Assembly: GCA_002497685.1 (NCBI GenBank)
Contig: DAEH01000011.1
Coordinates: 1-14,295, forward strand
DNA from: Euryarchaeota archaeon UBA169
GTDB taxonomy: Archaea > Thermoplasmatota > Poseidoniia > MGIII > CG-Epi1
Direction: 5' to 3'
DNA: 14,295 bases
Below the pieces are notes generated by a model. The model was not told the DNA's origin and searched no databases. It worked only from the letters and a program-made list of their open reading frames with translations. This document shows positions 1 to 7,670 of the stretch, one piece after another. The translations under genes were made by a program, and so were the position numbers. The number at the start of each line of letters is the position of its first letter. Within the stretch, counting starts at the first letter, position 1.

Positions 1-2669
1 TTGTAAACACTAGGCATATTCATTCCGCCCTCAATAACTCTCTGCGTAATATGTATTGAAAAATCTATTCCTACTCCAATTACAATTGACCCTATCATAA
101 CAGTAACCAAACTCAACGGCTGACCTAAGGCTACAAATGTCAAAGGCTCTAGAGAAATTACCCAAATAACTGGAAAAGTGGTAATTAGTCCCAATTTCCA
201 ATTTCTTCCAAATGTTAGCGTTAAAACAAAGAAAACAAGAACAATACAAATGACTAATGTTGTTATTTGTGAACTAATCAATTGTGCATTTACACTAGTA
301 CCTATAGCTGCAACTCCAGTTAGTGCTGAAATTTTTACAGGTGCATATTCATGGTCATCACGGATTTCATTAACACCTACTACTGCAACCTCCATTCCTT
401 TAATATCTTTTAGAGGCATATCAACATAAATCAGAGTTTTGGAAAATTGACAGGCTACTTGACCAGAATTATCTGGAGAGCAATCCATTATCATACTTAT
501 AGCCTCAGGAGTTATACTATCGTAAAATACATTGAGAAGGAATTTTTGCAAATCTCTACCAACTAATTGGTTATTAGCTACTTGTTCATTATGCAAAAGC
601 TCCCAAAAAGAACGCTCGACACCATCATCAACACCTATTAGATTTAAGGCAGTATCCAATGTTGAAGATTGATTCGTAGAAAACTTAACTGCCTTCATAA
701 CTTCCGTAAGTGAGATCGCTGTCACATCTGGAACATCATTCAAACCTTCTCGATTACTATTTTTAGAACCTGCAACCAACAAATCCACTTGGTCCAAATG
801 ATCAACAGCATCGTTGGTAATTTCGTCATAATCGTTCTGGAAATCTCCCCTAGCAATCATCATACCAAATGCTCCTGCATTGAACTGAGTTGAATATTTC
901 ACAATACCAATTAATGTAGGTTCATCATCTGGGACCATGTCAAGATAATCTATGTTAGTCTCCAGAAGTGGCAATACTCCAAGAGAGAGTAAAGTTGCAG
1001 TAGCCAATATTGCTAAAACAGGTTTATTTTTCTCAGTAACTACCTTCGCTAATTTATGCCATTCTCCTTCAACTTTCTTATGGTCGTAATTAGTCAAGAC
1101 TGCAATAGCAGGTGACATTAGAAACGTACAAAGTAAACAAACCATTATTCCCAATGTTAAGCTCAAACCTACTGTAAAAACTGGGCCTAAATTAGTATAC
1201 ATTAAGCTCCCGAATCCAATCATTGTTGTCATCGCAGATAGAGCTATTGCTCTTCCAGTAGTAGACATTGCCTTCATCATCCGGATTTGAGCAGTTTCAC
1301 CTTCTTCTTCAGTGAATCTATTAGACAAATGCAAACCATATGCTACACCTAAAGCCATGAGTATAGGTCCAAGTGCAATTATTGTTGGAGTCGCTTCGAG
1401 TCCAGCCCATCCTATAATTCCATAAGTAATGAAAATCGAATAAAGAGTTGGTATCCCTGCTATCATTACAGCTCTTAACTTTTTCTGAATTAAGAACATT
1501 GCAACTCCACACATTACAACGCCAATAGGAAATACACGCCAGAATTCAGAAAAGGATCTCTCTGTTATTGCTTGAGTAACTGGAACTGGACCTGTAAGCA
1601 TCATCCGACTATAGGTTTCTCCATTAGGTCTATTTCCGTTTTCACCATTAAGACCCATTCCTCTTGTTTTCATTGCAATATCCACTTCTTCAATAATAAC
1701 AGGAGGTGGAACATCGCTAGTAATACCAAACAATATTACTGCCGTATCCCAAATACCATCTCCATTAGTATCTCTCATAACCTTCTCAACAACTGCAGGA
1801 GGCAAATCATCTACAATATCATCAATATCCGACTGACTAGGTATTTCGTAATGATTTAATGTGTTAGAATCTACTGCACTATCTTTTGCTATCTGCGCAG
1901 CTTGACCAATTAATTCTGCAACACTTTCACTTGCACCATCTGAGTTAGCTGCAGACCATTCTGCAGAATTTGTAATAATTGCGTCATAAACCCTACTGTT
2001 TGTACTGTGTAACTCTTTAATCAGAGTAGATATACTAAATGACCAAACTACATTGTCTGTGACTCCACCATCTGAAGGTACAACACCGGCACCTCCCTTT
2101 TCAGTCTGACCATTCTCGTCAACAGTTCTTTCAATGTAATCTAACTCTAACAATACCTGACGATTTGTGATATTGGCTGAACTAGAAACATCATATGCAT
2201 TATCAGTTTCTACATAAATTACAATAATATCTGTTGAGTAATCTTCACGAACTTCTAAAAGTAATTCTTCCTCAACTGAACCTTTTGGAAGGTAAACTTC
2301 CATTGCCCCATTAATATTCATTTTTCCAATGCCAACAAGCATAAACAAAGTTATTACGGTCATTATTCCTATTGTGATTGGCGGATAATCTGTAGTGGCT
2401 CTAACAAAATTTCTAGCTAAAGGACTTATTTTTACCTCTTTAGCTTTTGATTTAGACAAGCTCGTCTTAGACTCTTTTACTTTATGTACTTTAGTTATGG
2501 CTTTTGAAGACTTTGTACTTCCTACCTTACTCTTTACATCATCCCATGATTCTTTAATTGATGTTCCACCAACTTTCCCCTGAAGTAAATTTTGTTGCTC
2601 CTTAGCTTGCTTGTCAAAGAAGCGATCTATGCGACCTCTAAGCCCTGAATCTTTTTTCTCATCTGACAC
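1..2669 (-). CDS. RND superfamily (HAE3/MMPL-like) exporter, 3'-truncated by the window
   Basis: Translating the minus strand from a GTG at 2669 gives about 889 uninterrupted codons that run off the left edge. Residues 1-90 are a hydrophilic, Lys/Ser-rich, presumably cytoplasmic tail. TM1 follows (about 94-116), then a large extracytoplasmic loop (about 117-375) and TM2-TM6 (about 378-525). TM4 carries GVAYGLHLSNRF, near residue 438. TM7 is at about 547-569, a second large loop spans about 570-796, and TM8-TM10 follow; TM10 ends in GVGIDFSIHIT near residue 866. This two-fold TM1/loop/TM2-6 architecture with matching TM4 and TM10 motifs is the RND plan, and the missing part should be TM11-12. 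Family members export lipids, hopanoids or hydrophobic compounds, usually driven by proton or sodium gradients; the substrate here is unknown. GTG is the first possible start because an in-frame TAA lies just upstream and no ATG occurs before TM1. Loop 1 contains a calcium-loop-like motif (D300, N302, D304, D308). The gene is divergent from the surface protein at 2744. Confidence 0.87.
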   Translation of the reverse strand, partial: MSDEKKDSGLRGRIDRFFDKQAKEQQNLLQGKVGGTSIKESWDDVKSKVGSTKSSKAITKVHKVKESKTSLSKSKAKEVKISPLARNFVRATTDYPPITIGIMTVITLFMLVGIGKMNINGAMEVYLPKGSVEEELLLEVREDYSTDIIVIYVETDNAYDVSSSANITNRQVLLELDYIERTVDENGQTEKGGAGVVPSDGGVTDNVVWSFSISTLIKELHSTNSRVYDAIITNSAEWSAANSDGASESVAELIGQAAQIAKDSAVDSNTLNHYEIPSQSDIDDIVDDLPPAVVEKVMRDTNGDGIWDTAVILFGITSDVPPPVIIEEVDIAMKTRGMGLNGENGNRPNGETYSRMMLTGPVPVTQAITERSFSEFWRVFPIGVVMCGVAMFLIQKKLRAVMIAGIPTLYSIFITYGIIGWAGLEATPTIIALGPILMALGVAYGLHLSNRFTEEEGETAQIRMMKAMSTTGRAIALSAMTTMIGFGSLMYTNLGPVFTVGLSLTLGIMVCLLCTFLMSPAIAVLTNYDHKKVEGEWHKLAKVVTEKNKPVLAILATATLLSLGVLPLLETNIDYLDMVPDDEPTLIGIVKYSTQFNAGAFGMMIARGDFQNDYDEITNDAVDHLDQVDLLVAGSKNSNREGLNDVPDVTAISLTEVMKAVKFSTNQSSTLDTALNLIGVDDGVERSFWELLHNEQVANNQLVGRDLQKFLLNVFYDSITPEAISMIMDCSPDNSGQVACQFSKTLIYVDMPLKDIKGMEVAVVGVNEIRDDHEYAPVKISALTGVAAIGTSVNAQLISSQITTLVICIVLVFFVLTLTFGRNWKLGLITTFPVIWVISLEPLTFVALGQPLSLVTVMIGSIVIGVGIDFSIHITQRVIEGGMNMPSVY

Positions 2670-2694
2670 AATATCTACTGTGCATTAGAGAGGT

Positions 2695-2706
2695 GATAAT
2701 AAATAG
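2695..2706. promoter_or_regulatory. Candidate TATA element between divergent genes
   Basis: The 74-base space between the divergent RND and surface-protein genes holds an A/T-only stretch that reads tatttattatc on the minus strand. Its centre lies about 31 bases before the RND GTG, which predicts a nearly leaderless transcript there. It also lies about 43 bases before the plus-strand ATG at 2744, which would give a leader of about 17 bases. A second AT-rich candidate for the plus gene is taaatatc at 2719-2726. These are assignments by eye and no start site is demonstrated. Confidence 0.35.
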
Positions 2707-2743
2707 TTCTTCTCATTGTAAATATCAAACCTTTATTATAGAT

Positions 2744-5700
2744 ATGTACAAATCTAACGTCGTGAAATTATCAGTAAACGCCATAATTATGGCGATTATC
2801 GCCCTGATTATGGTGGTATATTTGCCCAATTCTGGAGCTCAGGAAGATCCTTACATAGACAATGTCATATATTCCAGAGATAATGCTGAAAGTTACACAA
2901 TTGTTGAAAGTGGTAGAGATAATTCTACATTTTACAAATATTTGATTATTAATGACTACTCAGAAGCTCCAGTGAACTGGTCTGAACCTGACTTTAATGA
3001 CACCTCGTGGGTATTTGGAGGAGCTCCCTTTGGAGATAGAAGAGACAATAATGTAGATCCTAACACTGATTGGGACACATCCGGCAATTCGCCTTATAAT
3101 GATGATATTATTTTAATCCGCCACAAATTTCAACTTGATGGTATAGTGACTGAAGCTGAAATTAATGTAGCATTTGCAAACTATTGCACTCCTTACATCA
3201 ATGGCGAGATAATATATGAAGAAACTGGAGGGAATTCACATGGTTCTGATTATTGGAATGATGATGGAACTAGCTCCATTAATCCGGAATCTTTCGTGAG
3301 TGGTCAAAATGTTCTTGCCGTATATGGAAGAGATTATGTTTGGGGTAGTGGAGCGCAAAACAGGCAATGGCTTGATTTGCAAGTAACTGCCAAAGTCTTT
3401 GAACCTACAAATGAATCAATCATTTTTGGAGATACAATTACTGTCGCTGTAAATAATGGAAATAGTGGAAATTTAAGTGCTGAGGAAGTAATAATTCGGT
3501 CTTATACTAATGAGACAAATATTAGTTCATCATCTTTTTCGAGTATACCGGCTAGTTATGAGGATTTAATATTTTTCACGTGGACTCCAAAATACATTGG
3601 GAATAATTCTCTCCACATAAACTTAACCTGTAACTGTACTGACTCTAATATATCAAATAACGATTTGATTTTAAAAGTTCAAACTAACATTTATAGACTC
3701 AAAACAGAGGTTGATAATGAAATTGTAATTGTAAATCAAACTCGAATATTCTCAAAAGAGATTATAATAAGAAACAACGGAGGATTGGTTGATAATGTCA
3801 CATTAATTCCATCATCTGGTGAAATTAATTCACAATTAACATTCAGTCCTAATAATTTTATAATATATCCTGGAGAATCAATTAATGTAACGGTTAATGC
3901 AATAATGCCTTCATCAATTGAAGACGGAAATCACAACATATCATTCGAGGTCAAATCTCAATATGACTACATAGTTAGTGATTATCTTCTTAGTAGCGGA
4001 AGAGATTCCGAGGTCGCATGGAAGTGGATACAGTCAGATACTTATGATGAAATTTACGGAAACACAAATTGGACTACTCTCGGATTTAATGACACTAATT
4101 GGTCAAATGCATATGCTCCTTTTGGAGATAGTGCTGTAGATGGAATTGACTACAGAACAGCGTGGGATGCTGATAATTATGCCTATTTCAGATACGTTTT
4201 TAATATAACTGATATCGGAATTTATGAAAATGGAGTAATGAATATTAATGTAGCTAGTAATAATTACGGAGACCATTACATTAACGGAATTTTTGTATTT
4301 GGTGATATGGATGAAGGAGATGGCCATGGTGCTGAATACTGGAATGATGAGGTTCAGGTTTACACAAACTTTCTTTCTCAGGGAGAAAATGTAATTTCAA
4401 GTGTGGTAGGGAATCCACAAAACACACAATGGTTTGACCAAGAAATAATTGTGACATTCCCACAGGCAAACCTCTGGAATTATAACGATAAGACCTATAA
4501 CGTTCCTATTATGATCGATACTGCAGCTCCCGTAACTAAAGTTAATGAGAATGGATTTTACAGGAACTCAACAACTATACCATTAACTTGGAAGGAAATA
4601 TCAAATGATGGAGATCTCGAAGGGTTTTATTTATATTATCAAATTAAAGATGGCAGCTCTATAGGGGACTGGATACTGTATGACTATTACGAATCTACAT
4701 ATGCCACTAATTTTTCAGCTCAAAATGGAAATATATATCGATTTAGAACAATAGGTGTTGACGTCAATGGTAACAAAGAAATTAAAGGAGGCTACGATAC
4801 CGAAATAAAAATTGATATGGATTTACCAAATTCTGATTTATGGCTGAGCGAAGGCGATATTGAATATACCAATTTTGATGGTGTAACTCTCAATTGGAAA
4901 AGTAATAACACCTTTGACATTCAAGGATATTTAATAGAGTACAAACAAGATAATGAAGAATCATGGAGTAACTATGGACTATTCACAGGCATTGGAGAAT
5001 ATTGGTTTGAACCTGAGTCTGATGGTACGTATTACCTCAGGTCAAGAAGCATTGATTACTCAGGAAATAAAGAAGTAAAAGAAACGCCAGATGTAACAAT
5101 AACGTTTGATCGAATTAAACCCCATGTAAAATTAAATCAAATTGATATCCTAAGAAATGGGGATGATTTAATTCTTTCTATTCAAACTAAATCTGAAAAT
5201 TTATCAAATCTAAAAATTGAATACGCCAGACTAATTGAAAATAACGAAGACATATTAGAATGGAAAAGATTTGATGAAGATTGGATTGAAGATGAATTTA
5301 CCATTCGAAGCCTTGTTGATGGATACACTTATTATTTCAGAATTAATCCTACCGATTATGCGGGCAATGACTACCCAAGGGATGAATATGAATATATCTT
5401 TAATTATACTAACAACAATGAAATATTACTGCCCACTATTCCTCTCAAAGCTGTAATGACTGGTAAAATAAAGAACGTTGATGTTACTGTAGATGAAAAT
5501 TTGAACGGAATTTATGATAAAGTTTTGCAAGAGTACAATGGGAATGATTTATCTGGTATGAAAGCAAATCAATACTGGATTGATTATAAACTAGGGAAAA
5601 TAATTTTTGGAAATGGTAATGAAGGATATCTTCCTCCAAACAACGCCTCTCTAAGAATAACGTATTCGGGATATGATCTACTAACTACAATAGACAATAA

Positions 5701-6358
5701 ACTTCCTATGTCTGTTGAAGACTTAAAATATGATGTTAATGAAGAAAACAATCTAACCATAGAATGGAATGAACCACAAGATGCTGTTTCATACATAGTG
5801 GAAAGTAGGGACAATTTTTCAAGGCCTTGGGAAGCTATTGGCAGCCTAAACTATACTCAAAATAAAATGAAATATCAAATAAATAATCTAAGTAGTGGAT
5901 ATCATTACTACCGAATTATTTCAGTTGATAGAATGGGATATCAAAATCCTGACATGGAAAACGAAATGCTTGAAATATTCATTGAATATGACAATGTAAA
6001 CAGTGCTGGAAATGGAAATAGCCAATCTTCGCCAATAAATAATTACATTATTATAACTGGAGTATTAGTCATGGCTGCAATTGCCTCAGCTGCATATATT
6101 TTCAAAAACAAAAGCGAAGAAATTCCAATTAATGTCGATAATTCTACTATACTGGTTCCTGTTGAATTATTGGATGAGAATGAAATGAATTCCACTGAAG
6201 AAAAACCTGCTGCATTTAGTGTTCTTCAGGGAAGTCAGTTCTCCCGTAATGTTGTCTTTGTTTGTGAAGGCGGCTGTCAAAGTGAGTTTGAGATTGATGA
6301 CGAGGAAAGTGAAATCATGTGCCCACACTGTGGATTAATTGGAGATTCTCCACTATAG
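2744..6358 (+). CDS. Large membrane-anchored surface protein with duplicated galactose-binding-like modules and a cytoplasmic zinc-ribbon tail
   Basis: The protein has about 1204 residues when started at ATG 2744, which puts a signal-peptide-like segment (basic start, hydrophobic 8-27, then NSGAQ) at the N-terminus. The frame is open back to GTG 2693, but that start would bury the signal. Two related modules follow at about 40-218 and 412-579. Each has an FNDT-x-W element, an APFGD motif, a YING-type turn, an HG-x-x-YWND motif and a late W-x-D strand, which resembles the galactose-binding-like fold found in secreted carbohydrate-active proteins. Between them are CARDB-like and NPCBM-associated-type beta domains (about 220-410). 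Several Fn3-like domains occupy about 580-910 and 985-1085. A calcium-loop-like DENLNGIYD sits at 917-925, with an FGNG-containing segment at about 950-978. A TM helix (about 1101-1122) is followed by a tail of about 80 residues ending in a Cys4 ribbon (C1174, C1178, C1193, C1196). Many N-x-S/T sequons suggest glycosylation. A role in binding surface polysaccharide is inferred; no catalytic domain is recognised. Confidence 0.82.
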   Translation: MYKSNVVKLSVNAIIMAIIALIMVVYLPNSGAQEDPYIDNVIYSRDNAESYTIVESGRDNSTFYKYLIINDYSEAPVNWSEPDFNDTSWVFGGAPFGDRRDNNVDPNTDWDTSGNSPYNDDIILIRHKFQLDGIVTEAEINVAFANYCTPYINGEIIYEETGGNSHGSDYWNDDGTSSINPESFVSGQNVLAVYGRDYVWGSGAQNRQWLDLQVTAKVFEPTNESIIFGDTITVAVNNGNSGNLSAEEVIIRSYTNETNISSSSFSSIPASYEDLIFFTWTPKYIGNNSLHINLTCNCTDSNISNNDLILKVQTNIYRLKTEVDNEIVIVNQTRIFSKEIIIRNNGGLVDNVTLIPSSGEINSQLTFSPNNFIIYPGESINVTVNAIMPSSIEDGNHNISFEVKSQYDYIVSDYLLSSGRDSEVAWKWIQSDTYDEIYGNTNWTTLGFNDTNWSNAYAPFGDSAVDGIDYRTAWDADNYAYFRYVFNITDIGIYENGVMNINVASNNYGDHYINGIFVFGDMDEGDGHGAEYWNDEVQVYTNFLSQGENVISSVVGNPQNTQWFDQEIIVTFPQANLWNYNDKTYNVPIMIDTAAPVTKVNENGFYRNSTTIPLTWKEISNDGDLEGFYLYYQIKDGSSIGDWILYDYYESTYATNFSAQNGNIYRFRTIGVDVNGNKEIKGGYDTEIKIDMDLPNSDLWLSEGDIEYTNFDGVTLNWKSNNTFDIQGYLIEYKQDNEESWSNYGLFTGIGEYWFEPESDGTYYLRSRSIDYSGNKEVKETPDVTITFDRIKPHVKLNQIDILRNGDDLILSIQTKSENLSNLKIEYARLIENNEDILEWKRFDEDWIEDEFTIRSLVDGYTYYFRINPTDYAGNDYPRDEYEYIFNYTNNNEILLPTIPLKAVMTGKIKNVDVTVDENLNGIYDKVLQEYNGNDLSGMKANQYWIDYKLGKIIFGNGNEGYLPPNNASLRITYSGYDLLTTIDNKLPMSVEDLKYDVNEENNLTIEWNEPQDAVSYIVESRDNFSRPWEAIGSLNYTQNKMKYQINNLSSGYHYYRIISVDRMGYQNPDMENEMLEIFIEYDNVNSAGNGNSQSSPINNYIIITGVLVMAAIASAAYIFKNKSEEIPINVDNSTILVPVELLDENEMNSTEEKPAAFSVLQGSQFSRNVVFVCEGGCQSEFEIDDEESEIMCPHCGLIGDSPL
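2861..3397 (+). repeat. Galactose-binding-like module, copy 1 (protein level)
   Basis: This is the first of two homologous modules in the surface protein, at residues about 40-218. Diagnostic features are NWSEPDFNDTSW (W79), APFGD (A94 onward), a YINGEI turn, HGSDYWND and a late RQWLD strand. Edges are approximate. The match to the second copy is at the amino-acid level only. Confidence 0.6.
3977..4480 (+). repeat. Galactose-binding-like module, copy 2 (protein level)
   Basis: This is the second copy of the module, at residues about 412-579. Landmarks match copy 1 in the same order: NWTTLGFNDTNW (W443), APFGD, YINGIF, HGAEYWND and TQWFD. It is slightly shorter than copy 1. The copies have diverged well beyond simple DNA repeats, so the duplication is old. 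Confidence 0.6.
6263..6331 (+). other. C-terminal Cys4 zinc-ribbon motif of the surface protein
   Basis: The last 31 residues contain C1174-x3-C1178, then 14 acidic residues, then C1193-P-H-C1196-G. This is a zinc-ribbon-type knuckle pair, with the second half in the classic CPxCG form. It lies on the C-terminal side of the TM helix, so it should be cytoplasmic if the N-terminal signal targets the rest outside. No partner is evident in the sequence. Confidence 0.6.
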
Positions 6359-6368
6359 AACCAGTTAT

Positions 6369-6377
6369 CTTTAATTT
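6369..6377 (+). promoter_or_regulatory. Candidate TATA box of HMG-CoA reductase
   Basis: The 37-base gap after the surface-protein stop contains ctttaattt, centred 23 bases before ATG 6396. No Shine-Dalgarno-like sequence precedes the ATG, which fits a leaderless or nearly leaderless archaeal transcript. The assignment is by eye. Confidence 0.33.
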
Positions 6378-6395
6378 GTACTTCCTTGACCGTGT

Positions 6396-7670
6396 ATGAC
6401 TAAAAGCTCAGAAGCTCCAGGTTTTTACAAAAAAGACCCATCCGAAAGACTTGATTTTGTTAAAAATTTTGCTAATTTAACCGAAGATGAAGTGGAAACA
6501 ATTAGTGGTTATGGAGCTTTAGGGAAAGAAACGGCTAACCGGATGATTGAAAATGTTGTTGGAACTTTTCCTCTCCCTTTAGGATTTGCTCCAAATTTCC
6601 AAATTAATGGAAAAGATTATATTGTTCCTATGGCTGTAGAAGAACCTTCTGTTGTTGCAGCTGCGACACACATGGCAAAAGGTTCAAGATCAACTGGAGG
6701 CATTAAAGCTACATCTGACGAACCTGTCATGATAGGGCAGATTCAACTTGTAAATTTGAAAGACCCGTTTAAAGCAAAAGAGGAAATACTAAACAAGAAA
6801 GAAGATATTATCAAACTCGCTAATGAACAAGATCCTATTCTTGTCAAATTTGGAGGAGGTTGTAAAGATATTGAAGTCAGAGTTTTAGATTCACAAACCG
6901 GGCCAATGGTGATAACACATTTGTTGGTCGATTGTAGAGATGCTATGGGAGCCAACGCAGTCAACACAATGGCTGAAGCTGTAGCTCCAAGATTAGAAAC
7001 TTTAACTGGAGGAAGAGTATACTTACGCATCATTTCTAATTTAGCAATATACCGAAAAACTAAAGCATATGCTGTGTGGCCAGCCAAATTTTTAGGTGGT
7101 GAAGAGATTGTAGATGGAATTATTGAAGCATTTGCATTCGCTTGCGCTGATCAATTTCGTGTTGCTACACACAATAAGGGCATAATGAATGGAATAGATC
7201 CTGTCGTTATTGCTACAGGAAATGATTGGAGAGCGATTGAGGCTGGCGCCCACACATACTCAAATTGGAAAGAAGGTCATGCCTCATTCACTGAGTGGGA
7301 AAAGACAGCTGATGGAGATTTGAAAGGAACAATTGAAATTCCTATGGCTATTGGACTAGTAGGTGGAGCTACAGCCACGCACCCTACTGCCAAAACTTGT
7401 GTTAAAATATTAGGCGTTAAGATTCCTGGAGGAGCTGCAGAATTATCTCAGGTTATCTGTGCTGTAGGTTTATGCCAGAATTTGGGCGCATTAAGAGCCC
7501 TAGCATCTGAAGGAATACAAAGAGGTCACATGGGACTTCATGCTAGAAACCTAGCTGTTCAAGTCGGTGCTAAAGGAAAAGAAATAGACCTTTTAGCTGA
7601 GAAACTAAAACAATCGGGTAAAGTCCGTGCTGATAAAGCTGAAGAAATTTTAGCGGAAATAAGAAATTAA
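6396..7670 (+). CDS. hmgA: Hydroxymethylglutaryl-CoA reductase, class II
   Basis: This enzyme interconverts HMG-CoA and mevalonate and is the committed step towards the isoprenoid chains of archaeal lipids. At 424 residues it is full length and soluble, and it aligns throughout with the class II Pseudomonas mevalonii enzyme as I recall it: ENVVGTFPLPLGF, NFQINGKDY, EEPSVVAAA, GGGCKDIEV, DAMGANAVNTMAEA, THNKGIMNGIDP, ATGNDWRA and GIQRGHMGLHARN. The expected catalytic residues are present as E83, K261, D277 and H378. D146 occupies the position linked to NADH preference in the P. mevalonii enzyme, so NADH use is plausible but inferred. Many archaea carry the class I form, while class II is known in some Thermoplasmatota and Archaeoglobus. 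Here it most likely works in biosynthesis, because no mevalonate-degradation genes are visible. ATG 6396 is preceded by a TATA-like element. The dUTPase gene starts at the very next base, implying one transcript. Confidence 0.95.
   Translation: MTKSSEAPGFYKKDPSERLDFVKNFANLTEDEVETISGYGALGKETANRMIENVVGTFPLPLGFAPNFQINGKDYIVPMAVEEPSVVAAATHMAKGSRSTGGIKATSDEPVMIGQIQLVNLKDPFKAKEEILNKKEDIIKLANEQDPILVKFGGGCKDIEVRVLDSQTGPMVITHLLVDCRDAMGANAVNTMAEAVAPRLETLTGGRVYLRIISNLAIYRKTKAYAVWPAKFLGGEEIVDGIIEAFAFACADQFRVATHNKGIMNGIDPVVIATGNDWRAIEAGAHTYSNWKEGHASFTEWEKTADGDLKGTIEIPMAIGLVGGATATHPTAKTCVKILGVKIPGGAAELSQVICAVGLCQNLGALRALASEGIQRGHMGLHARNLAVQVGAKGKEIDLLAEKLKQSGKVRADKAEEILAEIRN

Noticed and set aside
1572..1859. 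Plus-strand open frame of 95 codons antisense to the RND exporter
   Set aside because: Its translation is low-complexity (His, Asn and Ile rich) and lies opposite a continuous RND coding frame; it is a shadow frame.
2690..2697. A near-perfect Shine-Dalgarno-like gaggtgat on the plus strand before the surface-protein gene
   Set aside because: No ATG, GTG or TTG with an open frame lies 4-12 bases downstream; the nearest good start is ATG 2744, 46 bases away. The match is probably chance, or part of the divergent promoter.
2693..2743. GTG 2693 as the start of the surface protein (17 extra residues)
   Set aside because: It would place a polar, cysteine-containing segment ahead of a clear signal peptide and overlap the promoter region; ATG 2744 starts exactly at the signal peptide.
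6743..7087. Minus-strand open frame of 114 codons inside HMG-CoA reductase
   Set aside because: It lies wholly within a highly conserved enzyme on the other strand, matches no family I know and has no promoter signal; it is a shadow frame.
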